This document shows, piece by piece, positions 15,101 to 30,100 of a DNA stretch of 64,000 bases. Each line of letters opens with the position of its first letter. The stretch's first letter is position 1. The position numbers and the translations under genes are program-made. The DNA is from Lichenostomus cassidix (lineage: Eukaryota > Chordata > Aves > Passeriformes > Meliphagidae): the NCBI GenBank assembly GCA_008360975.2, contig CM039182.1, forward strand, positions 18,014,324 through 18,078,323, written 5' to 3'. Below the pieces are notes generated by a model that saw only the letters and a program-made list of their open reading frames with translations, was not told where the DNA came from and searched no databases.

Positions 15101-18100
15101 GAAGAAAAGCCCTTTTAGGAGATCAAAATACAGCAATATTAAAAGCTAGCTGTTACATATTTTGAATTAAATGTTTAAAATGTATTTTTATTATTATGTA
15201 GTTAGACATTTTTATGGGAGTTGACAAGTGCTAATCATCTTAAAGGATAATGGGAAAGTTCTGGCTTTGAGATTATGTGGTAATAATGAAAATCCTACAA
15301 TTTTGACTGCAGAGTACTGGACAAACCACAATGGCATGACTTACTCCCATGCAAGCTGGGAATATGGTTCTGTCTCACAGTGAAAGCTTTACCTCAGCTG
15401 TTCCAGGTAACAGTAATGATTTTAAATTGTGTTACTTAATTTTACTTGATGGTGTTATTATGCATAATCAGATGTGTAGCACTTGTTCTTAATTAATTTT
15501 TTGGCTCAAACACATAGCATATATAGGTATAAAAATAAAAATTACTCTTTGGAGGCAAATTTGATATCATAAGTTCATGGAAATATGAATGTATTTTAAA
15601 TGCATATTAATCTTAACATGCTAGGGAAGCAGTTTCATTTAGACAAAACTACAAGAATAAATGATGGGAGGGCGTGATATATATCCATCTAATTAGGAAC
15701 AGCAATGTTTTTTAAGTGATGTTAACAAAAGTAATTTCAAATTAGCAGATGCTATACTTTCATAGCAAATTTTAATATGCCATTTAAATTTGAGATAACA
15801 GTGAAATTACTTCTTATGAGGGATAAAATCTTTCTTTAATTCACTGGATAATGATACAAATTGATACATGAAATTGCTAAGGTAAAATAACAAAGATATT
15901 GTTTTATAAACATCAATGTGATGGACTTGCTCATGGTTGTGGTGTTTTAATCTAATACTATAAACTGTAAAATTTAATTGGTATTCAATCAATGTAAGTA
16001 TTGTCAGATCAGTTACCAGAATAACTTTTGTAATATCACCTGCGCTTTCTTTTCATTTTCTTTGAATAAACTGTGTTCAAGCTGGAGAAAGACTATGGTT
16101 ATAATTCCTACTCTCTTAGCAAAACCCTTATAAAAGTTATAAATGCAATAATGTCTGGTCTTTCAGAATCCATTTTTATAGCCTTTAACTTTTCCTACAA
16201 ACAGATGCAAAAGTTAATATCTTGTTCTCTTTTAAAAATTTCATCAGAACTTTGGGGCTGTTTTATTAAAGAAATCTTTTCTTTTTGCAAGTTTTTAAAG
16301 GAAATTGATTATGCTTAATCAACTATTGAGTCCAAATTAAGCTTTGATGTTCATACCTCATCAAGATGAGTCAGTTACAAAATAATTAAGGTCAGCAAAA
16401 TTTATTGCTCCATTTTTGAAACTTTATTCATAATGATAGTACTTTCTTTTTTGCCTCAATTGCACTATATTAAAAAATTACACAATGTAGTGAGATTAGT
16501 GAATAATTTTAAATTAGGACTTCCCATGGGCTTCTTATAAGTGTTATGATACTAAGATAGAGTGTTATGTCAGCATAACAGGTTTCAGGTTTGCTATTCA
16601 AAAAGCAGCTCCTACGCCTGTCAGAATTGGCAGAAAAAAGTACAACGAAAGTGATGTTTCATGCTTTGTAGACCTTAGCCCTTGTTTGGATTCCTATTCC
16701 ATCAAATTATTAATACTGGAAAAAAAGCTGTCTGGTAACTCCTGGAAAATTTGAGACTATCAAGCAGGAGTTTGGTGGCAGGGGAAGTATGTTGTAGAGG
16801 AAGTCAGAGCAGGAAGGCTTTGAAGCAAAGAGGAAGAGATAGGGGTTCTAGAGTAAATTGGCCCTTATGTAAATGACATACTGCTTACCCGTAGGGTTTA
16901 TTTTGTTGTTGTTTAACATGACTCACTAGTTACATAAGTTAAAATGCAATAAACCATAAGTAATCGTCAATGTTAAGACTATTCAGGACTTCAGATGACT
17001 GAAATAAATTAGTGTAGCTTATTAGTTAACAATATTTAAAGAAGTATCACCTCTTCTGAAGAGTGTAAGAGCAGCAGTGACCTCATGTTGGAGCTGTATT
17101 CTGAAATGACAGTTGAAAGATACATGGTATGTTGTAGCTTCCTGGACAGAGAGACATCTAGGCTCTTTTTGAGGTATATTTAACATTTTGGCAAGATCTG
17201 CCTAATTGCAACTACCAACGTGTAGCAAAAAGTTATCTGTACTTGTAAGATATATATTATAATATATTTCACCCTGGTATAATATATTCTACCCTGGTAC
17301 AGAGATCCTATTTTAAATCTAAGTGCTTTTCTCTTCAAAAATCTCTCTGGCTTAAGATTTCAGGGTACTTAATGCTAAGGCAGAAGAGAAAGGATTCTAC
17401 AGATACTGAGTAGTGTTACATGTGCATGTTACATATGCAAATTATTTAACAAGGTATTGCAGTGGTTGACATCAGGATGGATGCTACAGATTTTAGCAGT
17501 TTATTGTTTTAATCTAAATGATTTCTCCAGTCATTTAAGAGCCAACAAATTGTTTTTAAAATCTGTCATTCCCGTGCAACTAACGTAATTGTAGTTGAAC
17601 TTCTAAAAATGCATCTATATTTAAATGAACCATGTTTGGGACAGGAAAGGAGAAGAGTTAGCAATACTTTTAACTGAATGTTGCTCTGCCACTGAGTTTT
17701 TCAAAGCCCTGCCAGTAAAATAGCTAAACTGTTTCCTCAAACTAATGAACCAGAAGAAGCACATGCCTGTGACAGACACAAGTTCTTCCTCAGAGGAGAC
17801 TTCATTAAAAAAAACCCCAAAACAAATCAAACATAACAACATAACAACAGCAACAAATAAAACTTTTTATCCAGTCTTGTATTGGATTCTTTTTACCTAG
17901 CATCCATCTCTCCCCCATTAGTTAATGTGAATATTCTACTTGCAACAGCTGTGTCTGAGGATTCAGGTTGCTGAGCTTCTGCTCATGCCTTGCTCTCATT
18001 TATCCAATTGAGTGTCTTTCTCCTACTTCCCTTCCTCCTTCAAAATGTCAGATTTCAGAAGGAGGCACTTAAAATAATTAAGGTGGGCCTTCACTGAAGA

Positions 18101-21100
18101 AAAATGCTTTGTTTGCATGCCCTTGTGATGGCCTATGCCATTTTATTGTAGCCTGCATTTTATGTCAAGAAACTGGAAGAAAAATGTGTGAGAGGAGGAT
18201 GAGAGAAACTAAGAAAATAAGCAGGTTTTTTAAACTGTTGACAATTGTATTTTGAGAGAAACTACATAGGTTTTTATATCCACACATTGAGTTTAATTAA
18301 ATTTAGGGATGAAAACAGCATTTTTAAGTTTGTTTAAAGAAGCAAAGGGAGAAAAACACATAAAATGTACCATAATTCAAATTTCTGTGCTGTGAAAGAA
18401 ACATTAAGTGGAGTATAAATTACTTTGGCTATTTCCAAGTTTAATTCTTGTAATGTAGGCTAAGAAAAAAATAAAAAAAGAATGAAAATTGTTTCTAAGG
18501 TCATTCTAGTTAATGCTTTAGTGAGAATGACCTGGAAAAAGGCAACGTATTTTAAAAAAAGGGGGGGGAAGAACCCCCAAATACTCAATTAAAATGCCTA
18601 TCGGAACTGAAATTTCTTCTTAGAATGAAATAAACCAGCTACAATTTCAGGAATTTCCAAGGATTTCAGTTCAAATTGTGTATGCAGTATGGAACAGACA
18701 GTTGCATTAAGTGTACTTATGTTTTGTGGAAGAACTACCATAAATAAATTGCAATTTATTCCAAAACCAACTGACCTAGAGGGGGTTTTTTTTTGGACAT
18801 CCGGACATATAACTTAAGAAAAGTGGTCTTTTAAAAAAACGTTTTTAATTATTCTTCACAAATTATTTCCTTCAGAAAATGGAAGATGGTGTGTTTATTA
18901 GTGATCCTGTGAACTTTTCCTCCACACTGATGTGGTGAAATTTAGCAGTGAATGTCTTTATTTTTACGCTGACTGAATTACAAGCCTGCTGTTGTCCTGA
19001 GGGTAATGGAGCAGAAAGCATTTTTGTTTGTTTCAGACAAAAATGGTTTCTTGTTAAGAAAATAAAGTTTCCTTCTCCTATCTGTAATCCTGTAGGTGTG
19101 GTGCACACACCCTCCCAGTGAGCTGTTAGAACTGGTGGCCCACCAGTAATCAGAAGGTAGTTCAAGCTCAGTGCATAGTTGCTCTGGATATAACCTAGTG
19201 ATATTATCAACAAAGCTTTCAATTACAATTGAAACTTGTGTTTATAAAGACCTTTGTGTAGCACAAAATGAATTAAAACAAAAAAGCCAGTGATTTATTT
19301 TTATGTGGGCTACCAGATGGTAATTACTGTAGCTGATTTAGTAGTCTGGAATAGATTCAAACTAGTGACCCAGAGGTGTTTAATTTCTTGGCATTTTTTC
19401 CTCAGGTTTTCTTTTAATCCATGATCACAATTCAACACCTGTTTAGAGATGGTTCAGCTTTGGCCTTAAACGGATTGGCAATGTGTCATTAAACTCAAGA
19501 GGCTTTGCCAGCAGGGCATCTCCTTTGGCAAGTTAGCTTTTAAGCAAGATTTGATTAGGTCAGCAAATGTATTTGTGAGTTGTTTCTGTCTTCACATATG
19601 ACTTTATATAAAACTGTGTGAGATTAAAACAAAATTTATTGCATTTAATAACATAGGTCTTTTAAATATATATTTTTTTTAAAAAGGGATTTATTCAAGT
19701 CAGTAAGGTTAAATATCTCTGTATTTCCCAGCTTTACAGGGTTTTGACATGTTCCAATTTACTGTACAGCACGAATGTTGGTATAATTTGTGGGGAGCAA
19801 GCAATTTCAGGATGTGTGGCACGAGTGATTGCCCATTTGCTCTGTTTCTTGCTATTTCGCAGCTGTTGGGAGAACCAAAGTGAGGATGAAGCTCTTGACC
19901 CTGAGGTCAATTAGAAGCTTAGAAGCAGGTCAGAGGAGAGTGGATGGTAAAATAAGTGTTCTGGGTGTATGCAAGTGAGCAAAAATAATTTGTGTCTAAC
20001 AGGGTACTGTTTGAGGCTCTGGACGAAAAATGTGCTGCAAAAACACTAAAAATTTTAAGTAAAAGTAAAGAAATTTGCATTTAATTGCCTGCTGTGCTGT
20101 GGCAGCTTCTTTATGTCACTTGCTGTGAGTCTACATGTCCTACCACACATGTGAGAGGAGCCTAGCTCCAAGAGTAGCTCATGTGTAGGAGGCCATACTG
20201 GCTCTCAATTAATGCTACTGGTCTGCTGTGGCATGAGGCTTCATGGGGTGTGAAATGCATCCCAGAGAGGCCTTGCAGCACTGACCTCTGTTTCCCCTTC
20301 TGGCTGCCTTTGTCTCACCACTGGGCACACGGAATTCCCAGCAGAGACTGCAGTGGCACAGCCAGCTGCTGGTCACACGGTGCACCAAGGCTTGGGAACC
20401 ACACCACAACTGCCCGTGGGCTGTACACAGCTGAGGAGCCTCCCCACACCTGGGATTATTCTACAGGCAAAGCATGATTTTCTGATTATAAAGGAGGAAG
20501 TAATGTAATTTCTATTTATTTACTAGATTGCCTTTGGGCAAAGAGGTAAAAATGCCAAAGAGAAATATAAATCATAGTGTTTAACTCTTTTTTTTAACAT
20601 TATTTCTTACCATAACACATTGATATCACTAGTTCAGAAACCTATCCAAGGATTATTTTTGCTGTGGTGTAATGGCTGGAATTTTTATTGCATAGAAATA
20701 GCAAATTGAAGATTGGCTGGTGGAGTACATTTAATTTAGCTCTTTTTTTCTCTCTTTTTGATATAAATTGTATACAATAATACTGTACTCAAAAGGATAA
20801 AAAATTGGTTCAATAGCTCCATACAAGTATTTATTGTTTTGATTTAATAAAAATAAGTCCAAAGAAAATTATTTCAATTCAGTGATTTTAAGTATGCTTT
20901 TGAGAACGTTTTCAGTTAACTGTGAATTTTGTTTGTATCAGTCCCTTATCCAAAGAACTAAAATGTGAAGCTGTTTCTATCACAAAATCTGAAATTAATA
21001 TTCTCATACAGCAGATACAACAAGCTGTTTCAAGTTGTTTGCTTTCTTCTTCCTACTCTCCAGGTTTTTTGAGGTAGACCAGAAAGCCAGGAGGATTTAA

Positions 21101-24100
21101 TATTTACTGGAGGGGAAAAAAACCCAAACAATGAAAACCCAAAAACCACAAAGCAAACAAACCAACAAAGTCTCGTCACCCTCCCCAGAAGTCAAGGAGA
21201 AGCCAAAATGACTGAGTCTTACTCAGAACTGAGGCTTTTGCGTTTAGAATTAGTAGGGTTTGAATAACTGCTGTATCTTTTGATTTAAAAGCAACAAAGA
21301 AAAAAACACCTAAAACCCCAACCAAGACCCCAAACCCCAAAGCAAAGGAAAACAGCCCTTGTAAGTTCAGTTTCAGGAATTTCTATATAGCTCAGGCTCA
21401 GCTTTTTCTCGGCAATCTCAATTTATTAACACAAGACAATACTGATGTAAAGAGAGAAACTATATTTTCAAGAATTTTTCAGTATTCTTTATACTTATTT
21501 GTGATTAAATATGAGGGTAATTGCAGGATCTTTCTATATATGGTAGTTTAAATATAATTTAGAAATACTAATAGCAGAGTTTTGTGTTTCCAATACATTC
21601 TTTTTTCATTCTGTTCCTTTTTGGAAAGCATATATTTGAATTTATAGTATAATAATCCAGCATATATCATCCCTCTTTTTTATTCTTTCTGCCTAACTAA
21701 TTACATGTTACACTGCTTTGATGGTGAGAAGAAATAATGTATTTGTATTGATGTTCTTTTTGAAAACTTCTTAAACTCCTGCAAATGAGAACATAGTATT
21801 TCTGATTAGGTAAAGTGAAATTTTAGTTAGAACTGTTCCAAGATTTATATTTATTTCTCTTTTCTCTGTACTTTTCCACCCCAGAAGTACAAAAATATTG
21901 CTTTTCTTATTTTTATTACCTCTTGAAGGTGAAATATACATTAAGTATAAAATTTTGATGTTGCACGTATTATGATCTATAAAATCATTACTGAAGCTTG
22001 GGGAAGGAGCATTAGATTGGAAGAGACTCTATATTGTCAGTGTCTTTAGGACTCTAAAATGCTTGTATTGAGACAAAATGACTGCTTGACTTTATCACTT
22101 TGGAAAAAAATATCTGAACATAAATCTATTTGAAATACTTACAGTACCAAACCTGAATATTCTTGAAAACAAATATTCCTTTTTAGGCTGATTGAAAGCT
22201 AATGAAGAATAAATTGAAAGGGGCTTATTTACATTAAGGCAGAAGTTTTCTTCAAAGAACTTCCTATGTTAAATGGCTTTCCAGTGTTTTTTCATTTTGA
22301 CCTATAAGGTCTAATACCCATAAAATTTGTGTCTGTGGTTAAAGTCTTTACTCAGGTATGCCTTTTAATTTTTCTTTACAACCTGTAGAGCCATTCTTAT
22401 GCTTTTGTGGGAAGGATTTGATTTTCAAATCTTTGAAATCCATTTTGAGTAAAGCTTTTTGTTGTTTCTTTTTTCTTTGCTTTTCTTTACATGTATACAT
22501 TTGTGTATGGTTCAAAATGTGCATTCTCCCCTTTTTTCTTATTGTGGTACTAGCCATAATAATGTTATTGATAAGATAGAAGTCTGGTGTTGCCTTTGTA
22601 ACCTGCATATTGCTTCATTTGTAGTGATAATCCATTTTATATCTATAAAGCAACAATACTACCAAATTTCATTTACGTGCTTCTGACTAGTTTTCTTTGT
22701 TGTTCAGCTATTGTGTCTCATTTTCATCTGAGCCACATTTCCAATTGTTCTGTGATTGACATGCTGGAGAGATTGACAGTTACCCCCTAGTGCCTGCTGT
22801 CTGGAGATCCCACAAGCAATAATGGATTTTACACCAGAATTTAGCATCAAATATTGGCTTTCAGTGTCAAATGGGTTAAATTTAAATGCCAGTTAATTGC
22901 AGCCATTTTGAAATCATAGCCTTAAACAAAAGCTTTTTTTGGATATCCATAAGTCTCAGTTCTGTGTATGCCACACAACCCAAATGTCTCAAACTGATAG
23001 GAGAAATGAGCTATTGCATTTACGGCTGTTTGTGTTTCTTAATTTTGCAAGTAGGCCAAACCTCAAGATAATAAGGAAAGTTTCCAGTGTAGTAGGGAGT
23101 TCTTATTTCAGGTAAATAAAAAAGAGAACCAGTGCTGATCCTAATTTTCTAATTCAAATATGTCTTCTCAAAGTTTACATGTCTGCTGTTAATGCTAGTC
23201 CTCCTGTAGCTACACTTTTTTTTTTAGGCACAACTCCACTAAAACTACCAAAAGCCCCCTTTCCCCCAGTCCTAAAACTGTTAGCATGTGAGGTGCTCTC
23301 TTCTGTTTTGTTCCAGTAGCAAAAAGTTATGTAAACCCTTTAAAATTACTTTTGTGTGCAGTGATTTCCTGCAGAAAACTGGCAAAAAAAAAAGTAACTT
23401 TCCATTTCCTGTACCCAGTGTAAAAAAACCCCAAAAAAGTAGCGAGTAAGAAGAGGTGTTTTGGAAGAAGGCAGAACTTTACTGATCTTTTGTAGGAATT
23501 CGTCAGAGTTGTTTTTCAAATGTGCTGACTTGTATCTCTGAGATGCCTCCAAACCATTACACAGTTCTGCTCAGAGCTTGGTCACGATTCCTGTCCTGTG
23601 TTTTCCAGCGTCCCTCAAGTATCTTTGAAAGGGTTGATGCAGGTGTAACATGAAGAACCACTGTTGTATCTTTGCAGAGAGAATGGAATGATTTCTACCA
23701 TTGGAGGCAGCAGAAGTGACTGCTTAGCTCAGATTTTTCTTTTCAAGTTTTCTTAAGGTGTCTTATTTCATGTTGATGATACCAGGTTTTGTTCAAATGT
23801 AGTTGAAATTATAAAAAATATTTCCTACCATTTTACAATACATTCTACATTAAAATTTAAATCACCCTTTGTAAAAAGTGATGATGTTGGTGTAATAACA
23901 CCAGAAAGTATTTTTGGGTAAAAAGAACTAAGATTAGGTCTATCTAATACTGTATTTAATTTTTATATAATACAATAGACTTTCTGCATGCTTGAAAAAA
24001 TTAAATAACAATTTCTCTATTTCAGTATTTCCATTATAGATTCCTTGTTTTTGAATGAGTATAGAAATCTCTTAAGCTGGTAAGTGAGAGTAAGGAAACT

Positions 24101-27100
24101 CTCCTTACTTCAGCAATCTGGTTGTTCATATTGGAAAGCTTTCAACAGAAATCTATAATTACTAATTCATCACATTTTGGAAAGGTGTACCTTATTGTGG
24201 TGTATGTGTGACAGGACTTCTAGTTTTATGTGTACATTTGCTTTATAGATTTCAGATTAGAATCTAATCCTTGGAGAAAAAAGAAATATTATTTTCAACA
24301 CTTCAATAGCAATGTAGAAGTTGATTTAAAAAAAAAAAGGGGGGGAACAAGTTGGCACTTGCAGTTAGTGTTACCTTATTGAGTTCACATTAAGGAGAAT
24401 GCTGCCTAGCAATTACCTTTGTTTGTCCCTGCACACACTACTCTAATTAAAAACTTTTCTTTCTCCCTTGAACTTCCAGATTGCTGATTTGAGCAAAGTG
24501 GGTACATGGTCTCTGCAAAGCTGTAGGTAGTTTGTCTAACCATTTTGCCTTTCAGGTTGTCAATGAGCATCATAGTCTATAATATCAGTGCTATTTCATT
24601 TGAACTTTTATTACACAAATTCTGCGTTTTAGACTGAAAATTGCTGTGACTCAAGGAAACAAATATGTATTTTTATTTTTGTGTGAGGTTAAGTGAGAAC
24701 TTAAAACAGAGCCATTGCAATAACTTGTTTGTATAAGGATGCTAATGCCATTGCAACATTTTCTTAAAGGATGCCAGACAATTATATGTAGAATATAAAG
24801 AAACAAAAATGAAGGCGAAAGAAGATGCCCTGGCTAAGGCTGAACTTGAAACACTTCAGAGTGAGTTTTTACCACTGTCTTAATAAACAAAGATGTAATA
24901 CGATATACCTTCTACCCTGGATGAATATGAACGAACATTTTTATAATCTTCTAAAATACATGCTTTATATATTTCTCTACTGCTGTTAAATTTAAATAAG
25001 CTTTTAATTTTGTGGGTAATTTTGCAGTAGACTGCTGGGTTCTTCCTATGGAAACATAAACCTCAGGTGGTGAGTTATATTGTAGCAGGAAGAACATACC
25101 TTGCTAGAAATGTTGCTTTATGGGAGGGGGAGATCTCAAATGTACTATACATTTTCAGAAGTGACCTCTTGGATTTTTGAGCATTTTTGTATTCTTGTTG
25201 TTTGTAAATATTTAAAAAATAATGTTTGTAATTCTTTTTTGCATATTGGGTTGATTTTTGTGATAGAAAGTGCCAATAATTTGAATTTCCAAAAATATGG
25301 ATGCAGACTTCAGAGGTTAATTCATGCTATTGTTGAAATAAATGCTTTAAAGTCTTTATACTCTTATAAAAGACCAGAGAAGGCAATTAACATTTCCCTT
25401 AATAAAGTATTCAGAATAATTATAGGTGACTTTACCTTTTCTTCTTTCAGTTGTTTGCTTTTGACAATGATTAAACCTACCCTCTTCTGAAGACAATTTT
25501 AACAGTTTTTTGTCCATGTTTGTATGTGCATGCTTGCTTTATTTACTGTACTTAAGTGCATGCTTTTAAGTTCCTATATTCTGACAAGTGCGTTGAGTGC
25601 CTTGTGATAATTTACTACCTTGGAGTATGCATAAGCCTTTAGGTGCTTAAAGTACAGCTGCATTATTTATATTTACAAAATAGATTAATTTTGTAAAATC
25701 ACCAAAGAGATCCAGTTCCAGCAATAATTCCCAACTCATCTGTAGCTGAATCTGTTTTAGGAAAATGGATAACATTCAGCACCTCGGCGAGCATCATGGA
25801 TCCAGGCCAAATCTAGCAAAATAGTGCATTTAATGCTTATTAGGAAGGCCTGCCATTATGTTTGAGATACCTACCACAAAATGGGCCCTTGAAAAGGGTC
25901 TTGACTCGGGTTATTAAAAACTTGTTAAGGTGTCAGATAGGGATGTATTGCTGTTGTTCAAAATAGCTGGCATACATTCCTCATCGAAATCTTTAACTAC
26001 TGTTTTAAAAGGAATAGTTTTCGAAAACAGAAGTGCAAATGAAAGTATAAAGTCATTAAAATCATAGTGTGCACATTCCTGTGTGTCACTGAAAGGCAAC
26101 GTGTGAACTTTTCAGTATTTCCCCTCTGCCAGGTGTGTTGTGAGAGTCACTTTCTGTTACCTGCAGTAGCAGTGCCCACCCCTGAGAGGTGCGTGTTTAG
26201 CGAGTTTGGCCTTCCAGGTCACTCCTGACCTCTCACAGAAGCACCACCCTGTCCCCTGTCACGCTGCTGGGTGCAGCATGGCGTGACTCCCGTGTCTGCC
26301 AGGTGAGGCAGTGTCACTCGAGTGAGTAGGGGCCAGTCCTCACCAGTCTCTCTGGCTGGCATCCTGCCCTCCCTTCGTAGACTTGCTGGCAGGGAGCAAG
26401 AAGGAGGATTGAGAATCAGCACCTGTAATTAGCAGAGTTTGAGATTTGGCATGGAATTATTTGGTCAGCTGTAGCAGTACTGTAGCTGGGCAGCAGAATC
26501 AGCTGTCAGTTACCTTTTTTTTTAATAAATTTAACTCCCAGGAGAGGAACAAGAGATGCATCCATGTTACTGTAGGCAAAAAAAAAAATTTATCATTTTT
26601 TCCTGAAGCTTGCATGCACAGCATCTGCTAAATTTGCTTATTTCATTATGTTGCTCTGTTCTGTCACTTCTCAAGTAGCATAGAAAGGTTGTAAAACACC
26701 AAATGTGCATTTTGTTTGCCCCCACTCTTCTTAATTTTAGAGACCATCCCTGGGATGCAAGGTCTTAATAAAGGTTCCATCTATTTAATTGAGTAAACAT
26801 ATCTCATGCTGATTAGCAATAGCTGGTTTACAGTGCTTGTTTTTTCGTGCCCTAATTGCTAGTTTGCCCCCTTGTCTGTCTGCCTTCCTGCTGAAACTGT
26901 GCAGTATTCTGTAGGCAGCTTGAACTAAAACCAGAGAAGGGTACTGGAGGAGGAAAATATAATTTGCTAAATAGGAAAGAGAGGACAGTATTGAGGTGTC
27001 ATTAAAGTTCTATTTTTGGGAAGGAGTGTGAAAAAATAATTTCTTGGTAAGTCAATATTATGCAGTTTTGATTTATTTTTCTGGCACTTTTGTAGCGTTT

Positions 27101-30100
27101 TTTATCACTTCCCAATCTATTCAACTGTCATTACTACCTTAATAAAATGTAACAACTTTACCTTACAAAAATAGAGCAATTTACAATATAACAATGTATG
27201 TTTCTAGGAAATATGGTTTTGTGTGGAGTTACAGATAGCTGTGTATTTTAGTGACAAAAGTAGAAATTGTGTTATGTTTTCTGATGCCTTTTTCACATTT
27301 AGATGTCAGAACACAGAATTTATTTTTAAATGGAAGTGCTTTAATGAATAAACTTTTCTTTCAACTTCTCCCTCTCCCGTAGTGTCACATGTGTGTGATC
27401 CCTGCATCAGGGAATGGTTCTTTCACAATGGATAGCCCTGTTCTTCGTAGTCATGGGATGTACAGTACAGTAGGTATTAGCTGCACCGAATAGGCATTAT
27501 TAAACTAAGATGACGTAGACATATAATCAGGACAGATGACTCAGTTTTTAAATTTAAGTTGCCAAGTTCAAGTAGTTATCAGGACAAATTCTAGCAGCTC
27601 TCAAGTACTCTTTCAGTGATGTCCATTTTGGGGGAAAACACGTCTATTTTTCTTTGTTTATACTTAGCCTTGACAGTTCTCTTACTTTCCGTTCTTCTTA
27701 GTTTGTTTTCCCTGATGTTCAATATGAAGACTTAAATTTGGTTTTAACATATGCATTTAAAAATAATGCTAGGTGCCTGCTAGGAATTGCAGCTGAGTTC
27801 TTCACCGGCATCCCAGTTATGAAATATATTTGCATTGTAAATCCAGAATTCTTGCCATGATGTACAAAGCATCTGGAACAATCTATTACAAAAAACTGTT
27901 TTGTTTCTAGTTATAAACTATGTTGAATAGTATGTAGGTTTTTCTGCTTTTTCCTTACCCCCATCATTCAAGCGTTAACTAAAGTACAAAATTATGAGTC
28001 CTATGGCTGCTTGATGAGCTGCCTTTATGTGTTGGGCTTTTATGATGTGGTATTTATGTCTCTCCATAGGGTCTTGCAGCACTCATACCCAAGTGCCTTC
28101 CACCAAACATCCAGAGCTGTAATGAAATTTTTAATACATTTGATCAGGTTTGGTTAGGCTTCGTTGTTTGCCCTTTCCTGACAGCTTAGAATACAGCATG
28201 CTGCTGGGTAGCTTCTTATATTGTTTAATGAAACCTGGGGGTAGGAGACACCATTAGGTCATTTAGTATAATGGGTTTATTTTAGACTCTTACAGGTGAA
28301 AATCAGTGAAAAATACTGATTTTCCTGACTTTTCTTGTTTGACTTGTACCAGTGATGCACTTTAGCTTTGCATTTTCTTGTTACGCAAGATACAACATTG
28401 ATCAGTAAACCTTGAGATGCCTTCTGTTCTTCGTGGTTTGTTCAAATAATTAATTTTACTATTGCATAGTTCTATCCTAATTTCAGTATGGATTTCTCCA
28501 GCTGTAGCTGTTGTTCATTATTAGCATGTCTGTGCCTAAAAGTAATTTTATTTGTCTATAGGTTTTACTATAAAGCCTTTCTTGAGCCCTTAATTTCTGC
28601 GGATCTTCTGTACTCAATTTAGTTTTGCAATGTAGCTATAAGTATTGGGACTTGAGTTTGTATATAGTATTCTAAAGTTTGTCATCTTCTCATTATAAAA
28701 TCATGTTTCTTCTGTGGTTATTACAGAATCACAGATTACATTAGTTCCCATTGCTTTGATAGCTCATTTCAGACTGCTTGTCCACCATAACTGCAAGCCC
28801 TGATATCAAAGATTCCTTGCACAAAGTGCTTCCTAGATGTAGGTATGGCTTAAGGCCCTTAACTGTGTAATTTTCAAAAATGCTTTTGATTTGATTCGTC
28901 CCAGACTACCAGTAGGCCAGTCCTTGTTCCTACTTCTTCCTGTGCTTTCCCCTTCACTGTAAACCATTTTGACCAAATTTGTGGAATCTAGCACTGTACT
29001 GAAGGTGGCTTTCCTTTTACTTCCAAATAATTGATAAATATCTTGGGTAATTATGTTTAGTATTAATCCCTGCCAAAATGCAGTGTTGACATGGCTGCTC
29101 AGTAATGATTTGCTGACAGGTTCAGAGAAAATTAATTTATGCAATGCATGCTTTTTTGGTTGGTGTGGGTGTGAATGTTCTGATCACTTAATTGTTACCT
29201 CTGAAGCCTAATTATGGCAAACTATGTATCATCCATTTCACTGATTGTTTTGGCAGGCCTCCTGAAAGGATTTTGAACTTTCAAGCTTCTGTATTTTTCC
29301 CAGTTGTTTCAACTAGGCTTGTATGATACTTCTCCTCACAAAACTTGCTTCAGACTTTATAGAAAATATTCCACAAACATTCAGTGCATGAGGCTCATTT
29401 GAGAGAGGCATGCATGCTTCATTATATGTTTGTTGGAAGGCAAATTAGCCTCAAATATCAGAGCCTTGTTTCTAACCCTTTTGTATTTTGGGGGAATTGG
29501 ACGTTTTGGGAAGGGTAGATACTCAGAAAAAAAGATGAAAGACGTCAAAAGCTACAGCTTGTGAGAAGGTTTTTGTAGCTGGGGATGCATTCATCCTTGG
29601 GCATGTCTTTAGTCAGTTTGCTCAAGAATTGACTTGTACATCCTGGCACAGCAGATGTATATATCTGTCTCTAATTCCTGATATATTCATATAATCCCAT
29701 TGACTTTGAGTGTAGAAATGTCTACCTTTTTAAAGCATAGTGTGTTTGCCCCGTATTTGCATTGATATTGAACATAATTTGCTCCATTTTTTTCAATTAG
29801 ACTTAGGTCAAAACCTAAGTACAATTTTTTTCCAGACTTCTGGGTTCTTTGTGTTCTGTCTGACTGTGTTACTGTATGTGTAAGTGAATTTTTCTCTTGT
29901 CATGTTTTCAACAAATTTTAATGCTTTGGTTGTCTTTCATAGTTACATAGGTAAGTGAACTGTGTTGTGAAAAGAGATCTCTGCAATATCTTACTGATTT
30001 GCCAAAAACATGTTACTGTCTACCTTTTTGTGTGGTCATATTTCTTGCTTACTAATGCATGAGGTATCAGGCAGTTTGTCCCTTTGATTTTCAAGATATC

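Larger units (their letters stand above)
15407..24769 (+). other. DNAJC1: DNAJC1 intron 6
   Basis: A 9.4-kb intron. It contains a 20-bp tandem duplication, A-rich low-complexity stretches, and one GC-richer block near 20160-20480, listed separately. I recognise no CR1, LTR or SINE. The open frames here (for example minus strand 18872-19222 and plus strand 20181-20477) show no family motif and no coding signature. Confidence 0.88.

Noticed and set aside
18872..19222. Minus-strand open frame of 116 codons in intron 6
   Set aside because: No family resemblance and no neighbouring exon. Frames of this length are expected by chance in 64 kb.
25101..25490. Plus-strand open frame of 129 codons in intron 7
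   Set aside because: The composition follows AT-rich intron (many F, L, I, K, N). There is no domain and it begins shortly after exon 7 without a splice link.
28725..28745. Sequence cagaatcacaga, considered as a CR1 tail
   Set aside because: The following bases do not match the inverted CR1 3' end, so the octamer-like word is likely chance.
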